This document shows, in pieces, positions 1 to 7,146 of a DNA stretch of 8,005 bases; position 1 is the first letter of the stretch; every line of letters begins with the position of its first letter. The translations under genes and the position numbers were made by a program. Below the pieces are notes generated by a model that was given only the letters and a program-made list of their open reading frames with translations, searched no databases and had not been told where the DNA came from. The stretch comes from Pyrinomonas sp040289685. Lineage in GTDB: Bacteria > Acidobacteriota > Blastocatellia > Pyrinomonadales > Pyrinomonadaceae. Location: positions 1 to 8,005 of the forward strand of contig NZ_PSLQ01000098.1 of NCBI RefSeq assembly GCF_040289685.1, written 5' to 3'.

Positions 1-42
1 TGAGATGTGAGCGCTCGTCGCAGGCGACGGCGGGCGAGTTCG

Positions 43-60
43 CATCCAAAAAATTGGATG
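43..60. promoter_or_regulatory. AT-rich palindrome 1 (operator-like)
   Basis: Perfect inverted repeat CATCCAA-AAAA-TTGGATG with 7-bp arms and a 4-nt spacer. It shares the core ATCCAA-W4-TTGGAT with two further copies at 64-79 and 116-131. Centre-to-centre distances are 20 and 52 bp, close to two and five helical turns, so dimeric proteins bound at the three sites would sit on about the same face of the DNA. I do not recognise the regulator. The site lies 359 bp before the czcC start, so it could serve that operon or an unseen gene to the left. Confidence 0.45.
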
Positions 61-61
61 G

Positions 62-85
62 CGATCCAAATTTTTGGATTTCGCA
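62..85. promoter_or_regulatory. AT-rich palindrome 2 (operator-like)
   Basis: Contains ATCCAAA-TT-TTTGGAT at 64-79, with 7-bp perfect arms. The wider block 62-85 recurs at 114-137 with one mismatch in 24 bases, so the conserved unit extends a few bases beyond the palindrome on both sides. The palindrome plus flank being copied suggests a duplicated operator or a small repeat family. Confidence 0.45.
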
Positions 86-113
86 CAAAGAGCCACCATG
101 CGTTGATGATCCT

Positions 114-137
114 CGATCCAAATTTTTGGATTTTGCA
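114..137. promoter_or_regulatory. AT-rich palindrome 3 (operator-like)
   Basis: Second copy of the 24-nt block at 62-85 (one mismatch, position 134), with the core ATCCAAA-TT-TTTGGAT at 116-131. A further half-site ATCCAA follows at 147-152 without a matching second arm. The base composition of this stretch (A/T-rich palindromes) stands out against the GC-rich surroundings. Confidence 0.45.
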
Positions 138-183
138 TCTGAGTTCATCCAACCGGGCGACGAGCGGGCTTGGAGCAAGAGGC

Positions 184-195
184 ACCGACGTCGGT
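184..195. repeat. 12-bp perfect palindrome
   Basis: ACCGACGTCGGT is an uninterrupted self-complementary 12-mer between the AT-rich palindromes and the leader hairpin. It could be a protein-binding site or part of a folded leader. There is no other copy that I noticed, and the function is unknown. Confidence 0.35.
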
Positions 196-200
196 TGAAC

Positions 201-220
201 GGATGAAGGAATCTTCATCC
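201..220 (+). repeat. Strong leader hairpin (8-bp stem, 4-nt loop)
   Basis: GGATGAAG (201-208) and CTTCATCC (213-220) are perfectly complementary around the loop GAAT. The sequence after it (TCCTACCG) is not a T-run, so this is not a standard intrinsic terminator. The left arm can alternatively pair with TTCATCC at 144-150, and the right arm with GATGAA at 259-264, so the hairpin may be one state of a switching leader. Confidence 0.5.
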
Positions 221-418
221 TCCTACCGTTTGCGGCTCATCGTTTGCGCTCTTCGCTCGATGAAAAGATTTTAATCCTTCTTTCATCTGCGGCTCATCGT
301 ACGTTCTCTACACTCTCCGTTCGTCGATTCGGCGAAACGCGCGCTCGGCTTGCATGCTTCGATATGCAAAGCGCCGGGCGCGCGAAGCTTCTGAAGGCGA
401 CCCGAAAGAGAATCAGCG
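221..418 (+). other. czcC upstream leader, no gene seen
   Basis: No credible coding region. A 13-nt direct repeat TGCGGCTCATCGT occurs at 231-243 and 288-300. Between the copies lies an inverted repeat GATGAAA (259-265) / TTTCATC (281-287) with an inner GATT/AATC pairing. A further hairpin has arms TTCGTCG (320-326) and CGGCGAA (330-336), one G-U pair, loop ATT. The only -10-like hexamer I see is TTTAAT (270-275), and it lacks a well-spaced -35 box, so the promoter is not placed. Confidence 0.4.
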
Positions 419-1771
419 GTGAACGATCGGCTGTTGTTTGGCGCGAAGATCAAGGTCATCTTACTGCTCGCTTTGGGGCTTGCAACCAGCGCGCGCGCAC
501 AGATGCCGCCTTCCAAGCTTTCTTTGGCGAAAGCAACCGAGTTGCTGATGCAGCGCAATCCAATCCTGCTTGCTGCGCAGCGCAATCTCGACGCGCAGCG
601 CGCGCAGCGCACGGCAGCCGGACTGCGGCCAACGCCGACGCTGACGGCGAGCGCGACGCAGCTTGCGTTGCCGCGCGTGTTCACCCGTCCGGGGCTGCTC
701 TTCAGCACGGGCGACAACACCGCCGCCAACTCAACTTACACGTTCGAAGTGGACCAGCTCATCGAGCGTGGCGACAAGCGCGCGCTGCGCGTCGCGCAAG
801 CCGAGTGGAACGTGCGTTTGGCTGAAGCGCAATGGCGCGACGCTCTGCGTCAGCAGCTCTTCCAGTTGCGGCAGTCCTTTTTCAACGCCGTGTTGGCGCG
901 CGAAAACTCGCGCGTCGCGCGCGAGAACTTGGCTCATTTCGACCGCATGGCGCAAGTGCTGCGCGCCCAATACCGAGAAGGTTACGCTGCGGGCGTGGAT
1001 CTGCGGCGGATCGAGATCCAGCGGTTCGAGCTGGAGCGCGACGCCGTCGCTGCCGAGCAATCTTACCAGCAGGCGGTGCGCGATGTCTTCAATCTCATTG
1101 GCGCTGGCGATGCGCCTTCGGGAGCGGATGTGCGGTTGATCGGCGGACGTGCGGGCGGCGATGCCGAGGCCGATTTGAACGCCATCGAGGGCGATCTCGA
1201 CATCATCCCCGTGTTGTTGTGGATCGACGACTTGCGCCGATTGGCGCTAGCCAATCGGCCCGACGTGCAAGCGGCGCGTTTCGGGGTTGAAGCAGCTCGG
1301 GTCGGCGTGAAGCTGGCGGTCGCCTCCAAAGCGCGCGACATCACGGTCGGCGGGCAGTATGCGCGCACCGGCAGCGACAACACCTTCGGCGTGGTCCTGA
1401 GCGTTCCGCTCAAAGTCGGAGCGCGCGCGCGCACCGCGATCGAGCAAGCGACGGCGCTTGAATTACAGGCCGAGGCACAGTTGCGCCAAGCCGAAACGCA
1501 AGCTCTGACCGAGGTCGAGAAAGCTTTCATCGCCTACCGCACGAGCCGCGACCGGTTGCGCGCTTTCACCAGCGACGTTCTGGTCGCGGCTGAGCAGGTG
1601 CGACGCACGGAGGAAGCGGCTTATCGCGAGGGGGCGCGCGGTTTGATCGATTTTCTCGATGCCCAGCGCGCTTACAACCAACTTCGCATCGAGTACAACC
1701 AAGCGCGCTACGATCTTTTGATGAGCCTTTATCAATTGGAGTACGCGACCGGTGCGCGGCTTCTCAACTAA
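419..1771 (+). CDS. czcC: CzcC-like outer-membrane efflux channel (TolC/OEP family)
   Basis: Outer-membrane channel of a tripartite RND metal pump; a trimer of such proteins forms the exit duct docked to the CzcB/CzcA parts encoded next. The 450-aa product begins at a GTG preceded by GAAAGAG at 404-410, 8 nt upstream; there is no nearby in-frame alternative to the left. Residues 1-27 form a classic signal peptide (KIK, hydrophobic core, TSARA cleaved before Q28). No cysteine follows, so it is not a lipoprotein, unlike CusC. Two OEP repeats follow, roughly residues 35-220 and 270-447, each alpha-helical and rich in Ala, Gln, Glu and Arg. The ending YREGARGLIDFLDAQRAY, then YDLLMSLYQLEYATG, is typical of the family. 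It is first in an operon with czcB 33 nt downstream. Family assignment is firm; the metal is inferred from the neighbouring pump. Confidence 0.9.
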   Translation: MNDRLLFGAKIKVILLLALGLATSARAQMPPSKLSLAKATELLMQRNPILLAAQRNLDAQRAQRTAAGLRPTPTLTASATQLALPRVFTRPGLLFSTGDNTAANSTYTFEVDQLIERGDKRALRVAQAEWNVRLAEAQWRDALRQQLFQLRQSFFNAVLARENSRVARENLAHFDRMAQVLRAQYREGYAAGVDLRRIEIQRFELERDAVAAEQSYQQAVRDVFNLIGAGDAPSGADVRLIGGRAGGDAEADLNAIEGDLDIIPVLLWIDDLRRLALANRPDVQAARFGVEAARVGVKLAVASKARDITVGGQYARTGSDNTFGVVLSVPLKVGARARTAIEQATALELQAEAQLRQAETQALTEVEKAFIAYRTSRDRLRAFTSDVLVAAEQVRRTEEAAYREGARGLIDFLDAQRAYNQLRIEYNQARYDLLMSLYQLEYATGARLLN

Positions 1772-1804
1772 CCCGCCGTCAAACGAGATCGCAGGAGAGC
1801 CGAG

Positions 1805-3166
1805 ATGGATCAGAAGGTGGTGGAACAGGAGTTGATCGAAAGCGAGGGGATCGGGTTCGATGAAGCAGATAGGCGCGGCGAAGAGCTGGCACAGGGGGTG
1901 ATCGAAAGCGAGGCGGCTAGCGGCGGAGAAGCGGCATCGCAGCGCTCGTCTTCCAAGCGAAGGAGGCGTTGGTTGATTGCGCTTTTGTTCGCGGTATTGG
2001 CCCTCGTCTCCGCTGTGGTTGTGTGGCGAGCGCGCGAGCGGGTTGCGACCGCCGAGCAGGGGAACAAAGCTCAAGATGGGCCATCTCCTGCGGTTGCGCT
2101 CACGCCGGACCAGCGCGCGGCGATTGCCACCGAGGTCGTCCTGCGTCGATCCATCGCGCAGGAGATCTCCACGCCGGGCAAGGTGGCCATGCGGCGCATG
2201 ACGCCGGTCTTCTCGCAGTTCTCCGGACGTTTGGTTCAACTACGCGCCGAAGTGGGCGACCGCGTGCGCGCCGGACAAAGGCTCGGCGTCATCGATTCGC
2301 CCGACATCATCGGCCTTGAATCTGATTATCAGCAAGCGCTGGCCGCGCTGGCGACGGCGCGCACGTCGTTCGAGTTAGCGAAGCGGACCAGGGAGCGGGC
2401 CGAGCGTTTGGCGGCTGTTGAGGCGATTCCGAAGCGCGAGCTGCAGCAAGCGCAGGCCGATGAGGCGCGGGCGAAGGACGATCTGACGCGCGCTCAAGCG
2501 GCGGTGACAGCGGCGCGCGAGCGTTTGCAGAGCGCTGGCATGAACGCTGATGAGATCGCGCAGCTAGATTCCGGCGGGCGCGCGGTCAGTCGGCTCGTGC
2601 CGCTGGTGGCGCCCATCGGCGGCGTGATCATCGAAAGGCACGTCGGGCTCGGCCAAGTGGTTCAAGCTGGAGCTGGCGACCCGCTCTTCATGATCGCCGA
2701 TCTGTCGTCGGTGTGGGTCAACGCCGACATCTACGAGGATCAACTCGCGTATGTGCGCGTTGGTGCGCCGCTGCAAATCAAGGTGGCCGCCTATCCGACG
2801 CGCCTCTTCACAGCGCGAGTCGATCAGATCGGCAGCGTGGTCGATCCGGACAAGCACACCATCGCGCTGCGGTGCGTGGTCGCCAATCCAGGGGAGCTGC
2901 TCAAACCCGGCATGTTCGTCACGGTGATTCTGCGAGCCGCGGCACGCGCAGAAGTCTTGACCGTTCCAAACACGGCTGTGGTCGTCGAAGGCGAACGTCG
3001 CGTGGTCTTCGTCGAGCAACAGCCGGGCCAATTCGTGCGCCGCGAGATCGAGACGGGCGCCGAACAGGAGGGACAAGTGATCGTCAAAGCGGGCCTGCGC
3101 GAAGGCGAACGAGTGGTCGTCAACGGCAGCTTGCTGCTCGATGCCGAACAACGGATGAGGAGTTGA
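1805..3166 (+). CDS. czcB: CzcB-like periplasmic adaptor (membrane fusion protein, HlyD/RND family)
   Basis: Periplasmic adaptor linking the inner-membrane pump to the outer-membrane channel. It is 453 aa, starting at ATG with AGGAG at 1793-1797, 7 nt upstream. Residues 1-50 are an acidic, probably cytoplasmic tail, unusually long for the family. It is followed by KRRRR and one membrane anchor (about 56-74), with no lipobox. Then come the first lipoyl-like half (about 137-170, SGRLVQLRAEVGDRVRAGQ), a coiled-coil hairpin (about 174-245), the second lipoyl half (264-300, APIGGVIIERHVGLGQVV), a beta-barrel (about 301-378, ending LLKPGMFVTV) and the membrane-proximal domain (383-450, VPNTAVVVEGERRVVFVE). 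No His- or Met-rich metal-binding segment is visible. It sits between czcC and czcA (23 nt to the next start), matching the standard CBA gene order. Confidence 0.92.
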   Translation: MDQKVVEQELIESEGIGFDEADRRGEELAQGVIESEAASGGEAASQRSSSKRRRRWLIALLFAVLALVSAVVVWRARERVATAEQGNKAQDGPSPAVALTPDQRAAIATEVVLRRSIAQEISTPGKVAMRRMTPVFSQFSGRLVQLRAEVGDRVRAGQRLGVIDSPDIIGLESDYQQALAALATARTSFELAKRTRERAERLAAVEAIPKRELQQAQADEARAKDDLTRAQAAVTAARERLQSAGMNADEIAQLDSGGRAVSRLVPLVAPIGGVIIERHVGLGQVVQAGAGDPLFMIADLSSVWVNADIYEDQLAYVRVGAPLQIKVAAYPTRLFTARVDQIGSVVDPDKHTIALRCVVANPGELLKPGMFVTVILRAAARAEVLTVPNTAVVVEGERRVVFVEQQPGQFVRREIETGAEQEGQVIVKAGLREGERVVVNGSLLLDAEQRMRS

Positions 3167-3175
3167 ATTCGCGCG

Positions 3176-3183
3176 AGAGGGGA
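3176..3183 (+). promoter_or_regulatory. Ribosome binding site that fixes the czcA start
   Basis: AGAGGGGA lies 6 nt before ATG 3190. The reading frame stays open leftwards to 2713 inside czcB, but the extra translated residues are Arg/Ser/Gln-rich and unlike any RND N-terminus. The protein from 3190 starts with the expected short amphipathic helix and TM1. Confidence 0.75.
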
Positions 3184-3189
3184 CCGGAG

Positions 3190-6100
3190 ATGATCGCGCA
3201 ACGAATCGTCGCCCTCGCCTTACGTCAAAAGTTCCTCGTCATCGCTGGCGCCTTGTTGGTCGCGCTTGGCGGAGCGCTCGCGTTCCGTGCGCTTCCAGTG
3301 GAAGCCTTCCCCGATGTCATCGACACACAAGTGCAGGTGATCACGCAATGGCCCGGGCACGCTGCCGAAGAGGTCGAAAAACAGATCACCTTCCCGATCG
3401 AGAACGAGATCAATGGGACGCCGCGTTTAGCCGTGCTCCGTTCCATCTCGCTCTTCGGTCTATCGATCGTTACGGCGACGTTTGAAGACGGTACGGACGA
3501 CTACTTTGCGCGCGCGCAAATCGTCGAACGCTTGCAGAACGTGACTTTGCCCGAAGGCGTCCAGGCGCAGCTTGGGCCGCTTGCCAGCGCCACGGGCGAG
3601 ATCTACCGCTACACGATTCAAGCGCCGCCCGAAATGCCGCTCATCGAGGTCAAAGCGTTGCAGGATTGGACGCTCGAACGAGCTTACCGCGCCGTGCCGG
3701 GGGTAGCCGACGTGGTCGGTTTTGGTGGTGGGACGAAGCAGTTTCAAGTGCTCGTCGATCCGGCTAAACTGCGCCGCTTCAATCTGACGCTCGGGCAAAT
3801 CTTCGCCGCTGTGAAGAACGGCAATGGCAACGCTGGCGGGAACTTCATTCAACATGGTGCCGAAGAGTACGTCGTGCGCGGCATCGGGTTGATCCGCGAC
3901 GAGAACGACATTCGCAACATCGTCGTCGCCGCCCGTGGCGGAACGCCGATTCGGTTGGGCCAGGTGGCCGACGTGCGCATCGACGCGGGAACGCGGCGTG
4001 GCATCGTCGGTCGCGACGACAAACCGGATGTGGTCGAAGGCATCGTGTTGCTGCGTCGCGGCGAGAACGCGCTCGAAACCTTGCGCCGGATTGAGGCGAA
4101 GACCGCCGAGCTGAACGCTTCGCTGCCCAAGGGGGTGCGCATTGTTCCGCACTACGACCGCACGGAGCTGATCCAGCGCACGGTGCACACGGTCGAGCGC
4201 AACCTCGTCGAAGGGGCGTTGCTCGTCGTGCTCGTCCTGTTCATCTTCTTGTTCGACGTACGCGCGGCGTTAGTCGTCGCGGTGGTCATCCCTTTGGCGC
4301 TGCTGACGGCTTTCGGCCTCTGTTACCTGTGCGGAATCCCGGCCAATTTGATCAGTTTGGGCGCGATCGATTTCGGCATCATCGTCGATGGCGCGGTCGT
4401 CTGTGTGGAAGCCGTCTTCGGCAAAATGGCTTGCCGTCGGCGCAATTTGGTTGAAATCGACCGCACGATCGTCGAGGCGGCGGGCGAAGTGGGGACGCCT
4501 ATCCTCTTTTCGCAAGTGATCATCATCCTCGCGCTGCTCCCGATCTTCACGTTGCAAAGGGTCGAAGGGAAACTCTTTCGCCCGCTCGCTTTCACCATCT
4601 CTTTTGCCATGCTCGGCGCGCTGTTGTGCTCGCTGACGCTCGTGCCCGTCTTGTGCGCGCTCGTGCTGCGTCATGTGCGCGAGCGCGAGAACCCGGTGAT
4701 GAAGGTCGCGCGCAGAGTTTACCTCCCCGTACTCAGGTACTCGTTGATGAGGCGCGCGACGACGTTTGCTGTACTTGCGAGCGCGTTGCTGCTCGGCGCG
4801 ACCACCTTCGCCCGACTGGGCACGGACTTTCTGCCCAAGCTCGATGAAGGGGCGATCTGGGTGCGCGCCACCATGCCGAACTCGATCAGCTTGGCGGCGG
4901 CAGCCGAGCTGACGCCCAAGATGCGCCAGATTCTGCTCTCCTTCCCAGAAGTCAAGACCACAGTCACGCAACTCGGACGCCCCGATGACGGCACCGATCC
5001 GGCTGGAGTCAACAACGCCGAAACCTTCGTTGATCTGCGTCCGAAAGAGCAGTGGCGACCCGGCATGACCAAAGAGAGGTTGGTTGCCGAGATGGAGGCC
5101 AAACTCCGCTCGATACCAGGCGTCATCTACGATTTCTCGCAACCGATCACCGACAATGTTGACGAAGCCGTTTCGGGCGTCAAAGGGGCACCGAATTCGA
5201 TCAAAATCTTCGGCGACGACCTGACGGAGCTACAGCGCCTCGCCGACGAGATCAAAGCGGCCATCGCGCCGGTGCCGGGAATCGCGCAGCTTTCCGACGA
5301 TCAGTTGGCCGGACAATCTCAATTGCGGATCGAGATCGATCGCGATCGCGCGGCGCGTTACGGTTTGAACGTCGCCGACGTGCAGGACGTCGTCGAAACG
5401 GCCATCGGCGGCAAAGTCGCGTCGCGCGTCGTCGAAGGCGAACGGCGCTTCGATCTGGTTGTCCGGTTGATTCCGGAAGCGCGGCTCGATGTCGAGCGCA
5501 TCGGGGAGATCCCGGTCGCGACCTCCGATGGACAGCTCGTGCCATTGCGCGATGTCGCGCGGCTGGTGATCGCGCAAGGATACACCTACATCAACCGCGA
5601 AGCGAACCAACGACGCACGGTGGTCCGTTTCGACGTGCGCGGTCGCGATCTCGGCAGCGCCATTGCCGAAGCGCAACGCGCTGTCCGCGAAAAGGTGCAT
5701 ATCCCGCCCGGCTACCGTTTGGTCTGGTCCGGTCAGTTCGAGAACCAGCAGCGCGCCGTCGCGCGGCTGAAGATCATCCTGCCGCTGACCGTGTTGATGA
5801 TCTTCATTGTGCTGCGCACCGCGTTCGGTTCGGTTGTCGATGCGCTGCTGATCTTGCTTTGCGTGCCGTTCGGCGCGGTTGGCGGTCTCCTTGCGCTTGA
5901 GTTAACCGGACAAACGCTGTCCGTTTCGGCGATCATCGGTTTCATTGCGCTGTTCGGTTTCTCCGTGCTGATCGGCATGTTGCTCGTCGCGGCGTGCAAT
6001 CACCATCGGCGCCGGACGAACTCCCTTCGTGACGCGGCGGTGCGCGGCGCCGAGCAACAACTGCGTCCGGTGTTGATGACGGCAACGCTGGCCATGCTCG

Positions 6101-6306
6101 GCTTGCTTCCAGCGGCGGCGTCGACCGAACCGGGATCGGAAGTGCAAAAGCCGCTCGCCATTGTGATCATCGGCGGATTGTGCACGGCGACGGTGCTGAC
6201 GCTCGTCGCTATGCCGCTCGTTTACGAAATAGTCAAAGGGAGATTCGACCGCGCTTGCCGAAAGTCGCCGCGTTCAGCGAAAATCGCGTTGGCGGAGGAG
6301 CAATAA
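3190..6306 (+). CDS. czcA: CzcA-like heavy-metal efflux RND pump (HME family)
   Basis: Inner-membrane proton/cation antiporter of the HME-RND type, 1038 aa, a normal length for CzcA/CusA. TM1 is about residues 14-32, followed by LPVEAFPDVIDTQVQV. TM2-6 lie near 340-490, TM7 near 524-541 and TM8-12 near 860-1012, with two large periplasmic loops. TM4 carries DFGIIVDGAVVCVE with D394, D400 and E407. This spacing is identical to the essential D402/D408/E415 of C. metallidurans CzcA. The loop FTLQRVEGKLFRPLA and FLPKLDEG (after TM7) are also family hallmarks. By my remembered alignment, CusA's methionine triad (M573/M623/M672) is replaced by R559, E659 and L726, so Cu/Ag export is unlikely and divalent cations are favoured. 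The usual VLNG of TM10 reads VLIG (I928), followed by NHHRRR. The exact metal cannot be read from the sequence. Confidence 0.93.
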   Translation: MIAQRIVALALRQKFLVIAGALLVALGGALAFRALPVEAFPDVIDTQVQVITQWPGHAAEEVEKQITFPIENEINGTPRLAVLRSISLFGLSIVTATFEDGTDDYFARAQIVERLQNVTLPEGVQAQLGPLASATGEIYRYTIQAPPEMPLIEVKALQDWTLERAYRAVPGVADVVGFGGGTKQFQVLVDPAKLRRFNLTLGQIFAAVKNGNGNAGGNFIQHGAEEYVVRGIGLIRDENDIRNIVVAARGGTPIRLGQVADVRIDAGTRRGIVGRDDKPDVVEGIVLLRRGENALETLRRIEAKTAELNASLPKGVRIVPHYDRTELIQRTVHTVERNLVEGALLVVLVLFIFLFDVRAALVVAVVIPLALLTAFGLCYLCGIPANLISLGAIDFGIIVDGAVVCVEAVFGKMACRRRNLVEIDRTIVEAAGEVGTPILFSQVIIILALLPIFTLQRVEGKLFRPLAFTISFAMLGALLCSLTLVPVLCALVLRHVRERENPVMKVARRVYLPVLRYSLMRRATTFAVLASALLLGATTFARLGTDFLPKLDEGAIWVRATMPNSISLAAAAELTPKMRQILLSFPEVKTTVTQLGRPDDGTDPAGVNNAETFVDLRPKEQWRPGMTKERLVAEMEAKLRSIPGVIYDFSQPITDNVDEAVSGVKGAPNSIKIFGDDLTELQRLADEIKAAIAPVPGIAQLSDDQLAGQSQLRIEIDRDRAARYGLNVADVQDVVETAIGGKVASRVVEGERRFDLVVRLIPEARLDVERIGEIPVATSDGQLVPLRDVARLVIAQGYTYINREANQRRTVVRFDVRGRDLGSAIAEAQRAVREKVHIPPGYRLVWSGQFENQQRAVARLKIILPLTVLMIFIVLRTAFGSVVDALLILLCVPFGAVGGLLALELTGQTLSVSAIIGFIALFGFSVLIGMLLVAACNHHRRRTNSLRDAAVRGAEQQLRPVLMTATLAMLGLLPAAASTEPGSEVQKPLAIVIIGGLCTATVLTLVAMPLVYEIVKGRFDRACRKSPRSAKIALAEEQ

Positions 6307-6315
6307 GGCGAGTTT

Positions 6316-6901
6316 GTGGAAGAGACTGAGATCAAAGAAGTGAGCGTCGAACGGATCGCCGAAGAGGTGCAAGCCGAGGTAGAGCGCGAAGCGCGCGCCT
6401 CTTGGAAAAGGTGGTTGGCCCTATCGACAGCGCTGTTCGCGGTGCTTGCAGCCATCGCCTCGCTCAAGTCGGGCAATTTGGCCAACCGCGCGTTGCTGGA
6501 GATGGATGAAGCCGTTCTCAAACAGACGCAAGCTGCCGACGAATGGGCTTACTACCAAGCCAAAGGGATCAAGAGCACGGTGCGCGAAAGCGAAGTCGAG
6601 CTGTTGGCTTTGGTGCCAACCGGAACAGCGAGCGCGGAGCGAAGCGTCGCGGCTGCGCGCCGAGCAAGCCGAGATCGAGCGTGAGGCGAGGCGGCTCGAA
6701 GACGAAAGGACGCTTTTGCAACACGAGGCCGAACAGAATCTGGAACGTCACCACAGGTTCGCACTCGTCGTCACCGTGTTGCAGGTTTCGATCGGGCTGG
6801 CGGCCATCGCCGCGCTCGTCGAACGGCGTTTCGTCTGGTACGGAGCGCTGATCATCGGCGCCGTCGGACTGGCGCTCTTCGTCATCGGGTTTCTTCGATG
6901 A
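6316..6901 (+). pseudogene. DUF4337-family membrane protein gene, frame broken in the middle
   Basis: GTG 6316 (AAGG at 6305-6308, 7 nt upstream) starts a frame that ends early at TGA 6682-6684 (122 aa). The rest of the protein continues in the next frame to TGA 6899-6901. Joined, the two parts give about 194 aa, the usual DUF4337 size: an acidic N-terminus, TM1 (about residues 31-50, WLALSTALFAVLAAIASL), the family-like DEWAYYQAKGIKS, a coiled coil (AEQAEIEREARRLEDE), then two C-terminal TM helices around LVERRFVWYGALIIGA. The switch must fall about 6620-6660, in repetitive GCGAGCGCGGAGCGAAGCG, and needs one extra or two missing bases. There is no slippery stop context and no in-frame restart at the TGA, so a mutation or sequence error is more likely than programmed frameshifting. 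It begins 9 nt after czcA and is probably co-transcribed. The function of the family is unknown to me. Confidence 0.7.
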
Positions 6902-7146
6902 AAACGATCGGATGTCGGCTCCTTGCGATCTCTTGCGCGCTAAACAAGGCCGCATCGTTGATAATCTGTATATGGGAAAGAGGACCTTGGAAGACGCTCA
7001 AGCTCTTACGAGGGGCTTCGCTTTGTTTCACTTGGGTGACGTAGCATAAACGACGAAAGCGAAGCGCGCCGGTTGATCTTCGGCATCGTGCGCTTTGTGA
7101 GCAAAAATCAGCCGAGAGTTCGCAGATCAAAACGAAGGGCACACAA
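6902..7146 (+). other. Intergenic region with a structured leader, no gene seen
   Basis: No credible coding region on either strand; the reverse frame across 6882-7187 has no family resemblance and antisenses two gene ends. There is no hairpin-plus-T-run terminator after the DUF4337 gene. A perfect 10-bp inverted repeat (7015-7024 / 7056-7065) is listed separately. A weak promoter guess is TTGTTT (7023-7028) and CATAAA (7045-7050), 16 bp apart, with poor match to consensus. Confidence 0.4.
7015..7065 (+). repeat. 10-bp inverted repeat upstream of the DUF1648 gene
   Basis: GCTTCGCTTT (7015-7024) and AAAGCGAAGC (7056-7065) are exact complements around a 31-nt loop. The loop itself contains TCAC-TTGG-GTGA (7028-7039). 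The right arm's AAAGCG could instead pair with a second CGCTTT at 7091-7096. The structure lies about 80-130 nt before the DUF1648 start and may be a 5' leader element. Function is not known. Confidence 0.4.

Noticed and set aside
43..131. CRISPR array
   Set aside because: Only three short palindromes with unequal spacing (20 and 52 bp); no regular repeat-spacer pattern and no cas genes in the window.
7..198. 63-aa + frame at the left edge
   Set aside because: It starts in an Arg run and is mostly translation of the AT-rich palindromes; no ribosome binding site and no recognisable domain.
2713..3189. Open extension of the czcA frame into czcB, giving a 1197-aa product
   Set aside because: The extra residues are Arg/Ser/Gln-rich out-of-frame translation of czcB; ATG 3190 has a good ribosome binding site and gives a normal CzcA N-terminus and length.
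3460..5142. Long reverse-strand frames opposite czcA
   Set aside because: Typical shadows of a GC-rich gene; His/Arg/Asp-rich, no domains, and the + strand coding assignment is firm.
6681..6684. GTGA overlap as translational restart for the second half of the DUF4337 gene
   Set aside because: The GTG at 6681 is in the third frame, not the frame of the C-terminal half, so it cannot restart that product.
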